Of a stretch of 64,000 bases of DNA, positions 47,301 through 57,094 are shown in pieces. The stretch comes from Argopecten irradians (lineage: Eukaryota > Mollusca > Bivalvia > Pectinida > Pectinidae), in NCBI RefSeq assembly GCF_041381155.1, contig NC_091144.1, positions 13,525,544-13,589,543 on the forward strand. Reading direction: 5' to 3'. The position numbers and the translations under genes are program-made. The stretch's first letter is position 1. Each line of letters begins with the position of its first letter. Under the pieces are notes generated by a model. That model saw only the letters and a program-made list of their open reading frames with translations, searched no databases and was not told the origin of the DNA.

Positions 47301-50300
47301 ACCAGACATACGTACGGACACATTAGTATTACCCCTACCAGGCATACGTAAGGACACATTAGTATTACCTCTACCAGACATACGTACGGACACATTAGTA
47401 TTACCCCTACCAGTCATACGTAAGGACACATTAGTGTTACCTCTACCAGACATACGTACGGACACATTAGTATTACCTCTACCAGACATACGTAAGGACA
47501 CATTAGTATTACCTCTACCAGACATACGCAAGGACGCATTAGTATTACCTCTACCAGACATACGTAAGGACACATTAGTATTACCTCTACCAGACATACG
47601 TAAGGACACATTAGTGTTACCTCTACCAGACATACGTAAGGACACATTAGTATTATCTCTACCAGACATACGTAAGGACACATTAGTATTACCTCTACCA
47701 GACATACGTAAGGACACATTAGTGTTACCTCTACCAGTCATAGGTAAGGACTCCTTAGTATTACCTTTACCAGGCATACGTAAGGACACATTAGTATTAC
47801 CCCTACCAGACATACGTAAGGACATTTTAGTGTTATCCCTACCAGTCATACGTAAGGACACATTAGTGTTACCCCTACCAGTCATACGTAAGGACACATT
47901 AGTATTACCTCTACCAGTCATACGTAAGGACACATTAGTATTACCTTTACCAGTCATATGTAAGGACACATTAGTAATACCCCTACCAGTCATAGGTAAG
48001 GACACATTAGTATTACCTCTACCAGACATACCTAAGGACACATTAGTATTACCTCTACCAGACATACGTAAGGACACATAAGTATTACCCCTACCAGACA
48101 TACCTAAGGACACATTAGTATTACCTCTACCAGACATACCTAAGGACACATTAGTATTACCTCTACCAGACATACGTAAGGACACAATAGTATTACCTCT
48201 ACCAGACATACCTAAGGACACATTAGTATTACCTCTACCAGACATACCTAAGGACACATTAGTATAACCTCTACCAGACATACGTAAGGACACATTAGTA
48301 TTACCTCTACCAGACATACGTAAGGACACATTAGTATTACCTCTACCACGCATACGTAAGGACACATTAGTGTTACCCCTACCAGACATACGTAAGGACA
48401 CATTAGAATTACCTCTACCAGACATACGTAAGGACACATTAGTATTACCTCTCAGGTATTAAGTACTTTGTCTTTACGCTAAGGAGAGGTTATAAGACTC
48501 TTTTATAAGTGGATATGGAGGATAGGGTAATTTTACCCGAGGGTTACAAACTGTTGTAAAACCCGAGGCTTGCAAAGGATTTTACAATATTTTGTGATCC
48601 TGGGGATAGAATATATCTATCCTTAATATCCACATATGGAAGAGTACTTTTTAATCATATTTCGACGTTTTATTACAATTTGACAATTATAATGCCCCGC
48701 CATTTTGTTGGAAAATTAATTCGAAGAAAACTGCGACTGCGCATGAAAATTGCTTGATACTTTTAACTCAAATCCCATTGCTTTCATCTTATATAGTAAT
48801 TATAGTTTTGTTTCCGTAAAAACATGTTTAATGTTGGCTTTTTTCGAGAAAATAGTATTTTTGTTGACGCCACGAGGTTGGTTTAGAAATCATACATTTT
48901 TTTCTATTTATAAAAAATACATGACTATCATAGCTTTTACATGATTTTTGTACCAAAATAACATTTGCTAACCTTTTCCCACAGAGTAAATTCTTTAAAC
49001 GTGGAGATGTTGCATTAGACGGATTTTCCAAGTGGTTTGCCGCAGCAGCAAAAGAGGAAAATGACCATGCTGAGAAATTAATGGACTACCTGAACATGAG
49101 GGGAGCACAGATTGACTTGAATACAGTCACAGTAAGTAGGAAATATATTGCTAAACGTTAGTATACTGTATTTCCATATATGTCACAGGATACATACAAA
49201 ATATGATAAATTACTTCATGTGACATTTGGGATAAACCACATCATAAATGTCTGTAGCAGCCTTTTGTGAAAACAAAAAGCAAATAGATTTCATTTGTTG
49301 GCCAGTTCAGATAGGAATGCTTCAATATTTCTAAAACAAAGTTTTTTGAAATGAAGAGTAACGTGTTGAAATTTGACTAGTGGTGCTACAAAAAACAAAA
49401 TAAGTATATATCAAGATAGTTTTAATTGGGCATTAATGTAACAAATCGAAAAATGATACTTTATGCTTAAAGTAAACCAGAAACATTTACAATAAATTTG
49501 TTTCTATCTAAACAGCTTCAAGATGTGTGCAACAAAGTATCAGAAAAACTCGCCAATTTCCCTCAGTTCGGCAGAAATGAAGCTTGTGTAAGTTTTTAAA
49601 TTATTACTTTTAATGCTATAACAAGAGTTATGCATACAATTTACATTACTGATTGTTAATAAAAATGAAAAAAAAATTGTCTGATTATGTATCGAATAAT
49701 CAAATTGTATGTTTTCTTTAACGATATTCCAATTGCTGAAGTATTACTTTTAACACGACCTAGAGCAAGCAATCAGTCATGAGACACCGACATTAACTAA
49801 ATGTGAGGTAGATGCTGAGATGTTGTATCAAATATTAAAATTTTCTAGCATGATATGCTTTAACGTTAAGAAATATTAGTGTCTAGTTTGAATGACTAAG
49901 AACAATGGAGCCATCCGATGAAGTAATGTGCATGCATAATGTAATGTTTGTGTTGTGAAAGGACAATTGAAATATGTGTACATTAATCGGATAACGATCA
50001 TATCTTCTTTTCATTTTTTAGATCTGTAACTTTATGTCCCGAGACCAGGTTCACTCAGATACTGAATGTTTGGTAAGTACATTTTAGTGTATTTTATGTA
50101 TATGATATTTAAAAATACGTTTTCTTTTTGTTATGGTTGCAATGGAATAATGATAACTGGCCACGTGTAAATTATGTAATCCTGGCTTATTGACCTTGGG
50201 TATCGAATTTAATGCTAAATATGTATGCCTCATTGTCAGTGAGATGAGAGCATGGCAAACATTTTACATATTACAAATTTTAGCATCCGAAGTACAAATC

Positions 50301-52368
50301 AAATGTTATGGTGAGAAGTAACTTTTTTTTTATAAATGTTATGGTGAGAAGTAACACACATCAACAAAATTTCATTTTAATACTTTGCATACAAACTTTT
50401 ACAGAAAGGCCCAAGTAAATGGTTCTCCGGCCTCCAGGCTATGGAAGACTCGCTTGTCCTTGAGAGATACGTGAATGACGAACTCCTCACGCTTCACAGT
50501 GAAACATCTAGCGACCCACACGTAAGTAAATATGACGCAACTAACTAGTAATAGAAACAATAACAGAATAATGACCCACAACTAAGTAAATATGACGCAA
50601 CTAACTAGTAATAGTAATGATGAAAGAACAATGACACACATGTAAGTAAATATGACGCAACTAACTAGTAATAGTAATGATAAAAGAACAATGACACACA
50701 AGTAGGTAAATATGACGCAACTAACTAGTAATAGTAATAATAAAAGAACAATGACACACAAGTAAGTAAATATGACGCAACTAACTAGTAATAGTAATGA
50801 TAAAAGAACAATGACACACAAGTAAGTAAATATGACGCAACTAACTAGTAATAGTAATGATAAAAGAACAATGACACACAAGTTAGTAAATATGACGCAA
50901 CTAACTAGTAATAGTAATGATAAAAGAACAATGACACACAAGTAGGTAAATATGACGCAACTAACTAGTAATAGTAATAATAAAAGAACAATGACACACA
51001 AGTAAGTAAATATGACGCAACTAACTAGTAATAGTAATGATAAAAGAACAATGATACACAAGTAAGTAAATATGACGCAACTAACTAGTAATAGTAATGA
51101 TAAAAGAACAATGACACACAAGTAAGTAAATATGACGCAACTAACTAGTAATAGTAATGATAAAAGAACAATGACACACAAGTAAGTAAATATGACGCAA
51201 CTCGCAACTAACTAGTAATAGTAATGATAAAAGAACAATGACACACAAGTAAGTAAATATGACGCAACTAACTAGTAATAGTAATGATAAAAGAACAATG
51301 ATACACAAGTAAGTAAATATGACGCAACTAACTAGTAATAGTAATGATAAAAGAACAATGACACACAAGTAAGTAAATATGACGCAACTAACTAGTAATA
51401 GTAATGATAAAAGAACAATGATACACAAGTAAGTAAATATGACGCAACTAACTAGTAATAGTAATGATAAAAGAACAATGACACACAAGTAAGTAAATAT
51501 GACGCAACTAACTAGTAATAGTAATGATAAAAGAACAATGACACACAAGTAAGTAAATATGACGCAACTAACTAGTAATAGTAATAATAAAAGAACAATG
51601 ACACACAAGTAAGTAAATATGACGCAACTAACTAGTAATAGTAATGATAAAAGAACAATGACACACAAGTAGGTAAATATGATGCAACTAACTAGTAATA
51701 GTAATAATAAAAGAACAATGACACACAAGTAGGTAAATATGACGCAACTAACTAGTAATAGTAATGATAAAAGAACAATGACACACAAGTAAGTAAATAT
51801 GACGCAACTAACTAGTAATAGTAATGATAAAAGAACAATGACACACAAGTAAGTAAATATGACGCAACTAACTAGTAATAGTAACATTAACAGTACTATG
51901 ATCCACATGTAAGTTGAGATTGATTAAAATTCCAGGAAAGTATAGAACAATGAAGATTTATATAAATTATTAATACATTAGACATTATGTATACCACATT
52001 TAATGTTGAATTTCTTGTTTCCATCATTATATCTTTCATCAGTCGGTACGTCTGTGTTATGTTTACTGATAAAGGAAATCTATAAAGTATTAGTCTAGTA
52101 ACAGACAGAGTAATGTAGACAATACACCAATAACTAACCAAATTGTAACTATAAAGCATTTTTTTATTAGGATCACAATTCATAATCATGTCATAGAGAC
52201 TATTTTCACTAATGAAGCATCATTTGTTGACAGCTTGGCCACATGTTGGAACACGAGTTCCTGGGTGAACAGATAGACTCTATCAAACAGTATGGAGACT
52301 ATATCACTACGCTTAACCGTGTTGGTGCTGGACTTGGAGAGTACGAGTTCGACAAGACGCTCCAGTAA
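41376..52368 (+). CDS. Secreted (yolk-type) ferritin with intact ferroxidase centre
   Basis: Seven exons: 41376-41424, 45180-45295, 48985-49131, 49516-49587, 50022-50072, 50405-50521 and 52234-52368 (TAA), giving 228 aa. Residues 1-16 are a signal peptide ([16 protein letters not shown]). All seven ferroxidase ligands are present: E45, Y52, E79, E80, H83, E165 and Q197 (human E27, Y34, E61, E62, H65, E107, Q141). The protein should oxidise Fe(II) and store iron in an extracellular or yolk cage. The H83-E165 spacing is ~40 residues longer than in human H ferritin, with Cys109, 128, 130 and 144 in the extra segment. Snail yolk ferritins have such an insertion. Two introns hold large minisatellites. 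AATAAA at 52506-52511 is the likely poly(A) signal. Confidence 0.95.
42303..43255. mobile_element. TIR element in ferritin intron 1
   Basis: The left arm TTTGATCCCCCACACAGCTC continues GGCGACGATCAGTTTGCAAA. The right arm mirrors it with three mismatches. Related inverted matches continue inward ('aatcaggga.tag', 'gattgactaat'). No transposase is seen and no target duplication is certain. A ~55-bp direct repeat (about 42000-42057 and 43306-43364) lies outside both ends. Confidence 0.6.
43495..45055 (+). mobile_element. Decayed LINE (L1/Tx1-like) ORF2 3' fragment
   Basis: RT signatures are readable: QFADDTSF near 43590-43615, then [20 protein letters not shown]. Near 44690-44860 comes the C-terminal [20 protein letters not shown] with a CxxC...HLFWEC zinc-knuckle-like motif, typical of L1/Tx1-type ORF2 tails. 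Several stops and frameshifts interrupt the frame, and the 5' part is missing. It is an old, dead copy in ferritin intron 1 on the sense strand. Confidence 0.8.
45296..48455 (+). repeat. 36-bp minisatellite (~87 units) in ferritin intron 2
   Basis: The unit contains CTACCAGACATACGTAAGG and ACACATTAGTATTAC. The array starts at the exon 2 splice donor: exon 2 ends TTCTACCAGGCATAC and the intron starts GTAAGAACACATTAGTAT. Every unit therefore repeats the exon end, the donor GTAAG and ~16 intronic bases. Variants CAGAC/CAGTC/CAGGC, CCTCT/CCTTT/CCCCT and TACGG/TAAGG recur in patterned order. Because 36 is divisible by 3, frames stay open on both strands (up to 1,060 codons antisense). These are artefacts. 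Confidence 0.97.
48511..48631. repeat. Foldback element, family FB-A (copy 2)
   Basis: GGATATGGAGGATAGGG..TTTTACCCGAGGG is mirrored by CCCTGGGGATAGAATATATCTATCCTTAATATCC read inverted. It is related to 899-1002 but more diverged. It lies just after the 36-bp array in ferritin intron 2. Confidence 0.6.
50522..51905 (+). repeat. 60-bp minisatellite (~23 units) in ferritin intron 6
   Basis: The unit reads CACACAAGTAAGTAAATATG, ACGCAACTAACTAGTAATAG and TAATGATAAAAGAACAATGA in order. The array begins exactly at the exon 6 donor (exon end GACCCACAC, intron GTAAGTAAATATGACGC), so every unit carries a consensus GTAAGT donor with its upstream bases. One unit near 51199 has a 6-bp internal gain. The hydrophobic antisense frames over it are by-products of the 60-bp period. 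Confidence 0.97.
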
Positions 52369-52861
52369 TATGGTCTTCAGCGGTAGCGCCTACAAATAAT
52401 CAGAGCGCTACAATAATCTATACTCTTTCGATGTGATGTTGTTTTAAACTGATAATAGAAACTACTTCACAGTCCACAAAAACTTTTGTGAACATGATCG
52501 TTGTGAATAAAAAGATATGTGTCAATGATTAAAAAATGTGATAGCTGAGATTTTGTTCCGTTTTGGTAAGTTCGAAAGTCATTTTCTTGTGAATGAGATT
52601 ATAAGACTAATGAGAGAAAAACATATTATTGAATGATAGACATTATATGGCCGTTTATTTTCTCGGAATGATATGTTCGCATTTACGCGAAAAATGGCTG
52701 GGATTGCGAAAATTGTGTCTGCGAAATATTTAGTTCAAAAGCCATATGGCCAAATTTTGAGATAGCTAAAATTTTCGGTTCTAATTTTCAGTTTAAATCA
52801 CGAAAAGATTGACCAGGTAAATAACCGGCTATACTTCACAATGATGGGGAGACAACTGAAA

Positions 52862-53039
52862 AACATAACATAAAACCTAATAACAGATGAACATAACATA
52901 AAACCTAATAACAGATGAACATAACATAAAACCTAATAACAGATGAACATAACATAAAACCTAATAACAGATGAACATAACATAAAACCTAATAACAGAT
53001 GAACATAACATAAAACCTAATAACAGATGAACATAACAT
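52862..53039 (+). repeat. 28-bp tandem repeat, ~6 copies, continued at 53421-53505
   Basis: Unit AACATAACATAAAACCTAAT plus AACAGATG. After 53039 the array stops within a unit and resumes in register at 53421 (ATAAAACCTAATAACAGATG) with more diverged units. The 53040-53420 segment was therefore inserted into it. Confidence 0.9.
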
Positions 53040-53420
53040 GGATATAGGATCTTACATGAGTGATCATTTCATATGAGATTTTATGAAACGAGTCTAAGAA
53101 GTTTTTATTTTTGCGAGCCTTGGGGAGCAAAAATTAAAACTTCGAAACGATAGAAGATACTTTTTTCACATAGCTACAAATACTTGCATAACAAAGAATT
53201 TACGTCAATATTTATTCCAAAAATCCAGCAGATGCCGCCATTTCGTCCCGCCGTCCTCGTAATCCTGACGTCACATCATTTTTTCTGACGTTATTTTATG
53301 TTTCTGTAAACTTCACAATGGATTTCTAGCCAATGAAAATCGCCCCAGGTCATATTACACTAGTGACATACGAAAAAATATTACACGGGCGAAATCACTA
53401 GATATCAGACAGATTATGTG
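53040..53420. mobile_element. ~380-bp insertion in the 28-bp array
   Basis: It sits in register between two halves of one repeat unit, with AT on both sides. Interior segments ('catatgagattttatgaaacgagtc', 'gacgtcacatca') also occur near 57995-58030 and in other foldback-like repeats here. No coding capacity; superfamily unknown. Confidence 0.55.
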
Positions 53421-53499
53421 ATAAAACCTAATAACAGATGAAAATAACATATAATCTAATAACAGATGAACATAACATACAACCTTATAACGGATGAAC

Positions 53500-53735
53500 A
53501 TAACATATTACCTTATTATTATATTGCTGTGTGTTTTGCTCGCTCCTGATTGGCTGAAACTACACTTTTCCGCCACGATATTATACAATTATCGACCTAT
53601 TTTCAGGTGGATACGTGAGTTAACTATCCGAGTAAATGATATATCCCGAGGCCGGAGGCCAAGGGTTATATCATTTTCGAGGGTTGATAACTCACCGTAT
53701 CTATCTTAAAATAGGTTGATAACTGTTTTATTATA
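53500..53735. repeat. Palindromic (foldback) element
   Basis: GTGAGTTAACTATCC..GAGTAAATGATATATC is mirrored by GGGTTATATCATTTTCGAGGGTTGATAACTCAC around a GGCCGGAGGCC centre. Outer arms 'caattatcgacctatttt' and 'aaaataggttgataactg' extend it. Non-coding. Confidence 0.65.
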
Positions 53736-53984
53736 TGACACTTACGTGATATTAACCTGGCTCTTCAAAAAGACTTAACTACAAAAAACAGGATGATATT
53801 TGCAAACTTTCTGAAAAGTAGTTACATGTAGTATTTGGAAAATATTCAAAAGCTTCTTGCTAACGGTGTAGACGGGTAGAACCGGAATATTGTATTAACT
53901 GCGGCCCGTCCAGCATTCTTGAACGTTTTCCATAAATTGAAGTTTGCAGTTGCCTTCCGCCATATATGTTGCCGACAATAATAA

Positions 53985-54915
53985 TGACGTCACAATAGAT
54001 TATCCCGACGTCATTGAATGAGGCAAACTACCGTTACGCTATATTTGGGTACGACTCGACCTCTATTTGTGACACAGGTTGCTGGACTCAAAATACTTTT
54101 GAGAAACGTATGGTTCCAATCAAAATACAGCAAAAGCACGTGTCATATAATAAATCACGATATCCGCCAGAAAATTCCACACTATGCATCATGACGTCAT
54201 CCCAGGTTGATATAAGATTCCAAAACCCACAGGCCGTACCCAAATATCGAAATCTTGCATTGTGATGTTATGTAAAATGACGTCACTGGTATTTTTTCTG
54301 ATTGTTTCCCTTCAAGTACAACTGTTTGGATGCGGTGTGATAAGAAGTCTGTAATCCATGTAAGTGTTTGTCCTGTAATACCGTAATATTTGAGTTTGTA
54401 TCTATAATCGCTTACAAAAGTACAACCGTGCTCCATGTTTATTTAAGGAATAATCTCGAAATTATAACCATCAAAAAAGTAAAAAATACAGTCATTACAA
54501 CCCTAGTTGGCGATTATCATAAAGTGCTGAAGGACAATTCCCCGTGAAAATGTGCATATGCCTGGTTGCAAATGGTCGTTAAAAAGCCATAAAACATCTT
54601 ATTACGATGCTCTGCTTCAAAGTATGGATCTAAATGATATCTTCTGTGTTTACATGTCTTACATCGATGCTCTGTTTCTTCGCGTTTACCTTAAATGTGC
54701 CAACCGTAGTCATTTTAAATTTCGCGGGTGGCCATGTTGTTTACATTGCCTACGACGGAAGCGGAAAGTCGGGATACCCACTCAATGCCATTTCTGCGCA
54801 TGTCTGCATAAATTAGTGAAGAGGTCTATAAGTTTCCAATGGGTCCAGGTCGTACCCAAATATAGCGTAAAGGAAATTTCCTTGACGTCAAACATCTATT
54901 GTGACGTCATCATTC
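53985..54915. mobile_element. Inverted-repeat element with embedded LINE fragment
   Basis: The left arm (about 53988-54058: TGACGTCACAATAGAT ... CGCTATATTTGGGTACGAC) is mirrored at 54846-54914. The interior (54290-54440) reads on the minus strand as a piece of non-LTR reverse transcriptase (YYGITGQTLTWITDFLSHR), so a LINE fragment lies inside the element. Both are decayed. Confidence 0.55.
54290..54436 (-). mobile_element. LINE reverse transcriptase fragment
   Basis: KLKYYGITGQTLTWITDFLS followed by HRIQTVVLEGKQS matches the pattern kLkhyGIrGktLnWi.sfLsnR.Q.V..nG, found in Jockey/CR1/RTE-type non-LTR reverse transcriptases. Only ~50 codons remain. Confidence 0.7.
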
Positions 54916-57094
54916 AGCGAGATGTGTCGGGGAGCCGCAGGTTTACTGGAATCAATGTGACTCTGCCAATATTTGTGTGTACATTTTTGTCATATTTTTC
55001 AAATAATATACAAAAAGTATTACGTGGTGTTGTCTCTATTTTATTGATATCATCAGCCTTCGTTTTTCTCTTCAAAATTATTCAACATGACTATTGTGTA
55101 TTGGGGAGAGGGGTTGCTCAATATAATGAAGAGGAAATATATGTACATGAGTAACCATGACAAAAATAATTCGATAGTACAAACATGTATATTTAATGAG
55201 AATACATTGAACACATTTCGAACGCCATTGCATAAGCAATTTCTGAAGGAATCGAGGTGTCTACTTCATCTATGTAAACATAGGTAACATAATACTAGTC
55301 ATTCTTGCACAAAACATGCCTCCTTTAATTATATAATTATGGCTTAATCCTGAGGACACACTAATGGATTACATTATAAACCTACATGACTAAATACGTC
55401 AGTCAGAAGGCTGTATACACACTCCAAATACTCGATGTCTTGAATAGCCATGCAGTATTTGTTTTGTAAGTGTACCCGTATCAAAATATGGAATATAACA
55501 ACACCACTTTGTCAGGACCACAATGGAGAACCAGCTGAAGAGGCACTGTTCATCGTGATTGCCAAAACACGTTACAAAGAGGCCACAGACAATTATAAGT
55601 TAAAATCGTGAAAGTTCTTCGAATTTCGAATGAAATTTCACATATACGACCATGTATCAAGCAATGTTCAGCTACGTTGTATCAAGGTACTAAGAAAGAA
55701 TTTTAACATATCTGTTTGAAGTAAGAGGTCATTACAGAGATCTTTGAATTCGAATAGATTGTGAAAAAATGGGTTGAAGCGCAAACAACTATTGCTTCGG
55801 GTAAATGTTGGCTTATTGCACTTGGTCGACGAAGATTTAATTCAAATAATGGACGACACACGGTCAACAAGTGTTGCTGAAGTCAGATGATTCTAATTGC
55901 ATCACAAAACAAACGATGCAAAAATGAAAGCATTCAAATTAGTAAGATTGATGAGGAGATATACGTATTATACAGGGTGTGTTTTAACGACAAATACAAT
56001 GTATAATATATAAAACGCAGGCGACAGTACAAGTAAGTGCATTTACCAGCGTTTTTTGTCATCACTGATAATGTTTTTCGAGTTCCTTTTTATCCTTGAA
56101 TGGTAATACATTATACAAACTGACTAAAATGACGGCGGCTTATGTTACCGTCTGTTAAGCTGATCACGGGACCTCCTTTGTTGTCCTAGTCACGACTTCG
56201 TGGTCGGGATTTGATACCCTCTCGTGATCGTGTCAGAAAAATGATATAAACTATTTATAGCTTTACATTTGGACCAACCAGCAGACGATATTTTGTTTCA
56301 CCTGAATGAATAACGGTTTTAAAAAGTAGCTTATGTTTATAAATGGCGGTGACCTACATATATACTTATACCTACTGATGCTAACACATTTCCATTCCAA
56401 TAACCAACCTCTCTACTGAAATAAGGTAAGCAAACGAACTTTATTGCGATAGTAAAGAATTGTAATTTTATGTATAATGCATTTTAACGAATCATTCAAT
56501 AGTCTAATAGTAATCTTATCCATACTCAAAGTTACAGTAAAAGAGCTTCTCTATTGTGTTTATACAAAATGTATAATGTACATGTACGTAGTATATTGAT
56601 TTACGTACTTACATTGTACTTCACTACAATAATAAATTGTAAGAATTTTCCATTCCCCTACTGTACTGTCAATATTGTTAAAATTGCCAAATACATAATA
56701 TCTTTAATAAAAAATACGTTATTGTAACATACTAATTTATGCTGACAGCTCGTATCGTACTCTTCATACTTGTACCTGTTACCTTACCGTTGCCTGTCTT
56801 TGCCAAGTTGTTGAGAATTTCAAGAAGCTCTCAATCTAGCAGTTTCGAATAAAGAAATATTATAACAACATGTGATAGTGTAATTCAGTTTCTATCTTTT
56901 GTGATTTTGAGTTATTTGTGGTCAATCTACAGCCTGTCCATAAAGGCAATGCTAAGTATTATTGAAAGAAATCACCTCAAATTGTTGTGGTATAAAATCG
57001 GAATAATGTCATGATTTATGAAATATACAATCTGAAAATGATATATAGATACCATTATACCAAAAATTCTCTATTTACAGAAGTTACACAGTGT

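Larger units (their letters stand above)
52512..57094. other. Repeat-rich intergenic region between ferritin and YHYH genes
   Basis: It contains the 28-bp array, foldback elements, an inverted-repeat element with an embedded LINE piece, and otherwise unassigned AT-rich DNA (55300-57090 shows nothing I recognise). Open frames at 54552-55154 run across a transposon arm and are not supported as genes. Confidence 0.5.

Noticed and set aside
45255-48437. 1,060-codon antisense frame with 12-residue repeats ([12 protein letters not shown]) and long sense frames over the same span
   Set aside because: The 36-bp minisatellite has a period divisible by three, so frames stay open on both strands. The region is an intron between two well-supported ferritin exons. 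No start context or non-repeat domain supports a protein.
45296-48455. CRISPR array (36-bp direct repeats)
   Set aside because: Units are directly tandem with no unique spacers, in a eukaryotic intron.
50399-51908. Antisense hydrophobic repeat frames ([19 protein letters not shown]) that look like multi-pass membrane proteins
   Set aside because: They are by-products of the 60-bp intronic array, whose length is also a multiple of three.
54552-55154. 200-codon open frame with a hydrophobic C-terminal part
   Set aside because: It runs across an arm of the inverted-repeat element at 53985-54915. It has no recognisable domain, and its composition matches non-coding repeat DNA.
56150-56245. Possible tRNA-like hairpin (TCACGACTTCGTGGTCGGGA)
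   Set aside because: No cloverleaf, T-loop GTTCRA or B-box could be made to fit. It is only a short hairpin.
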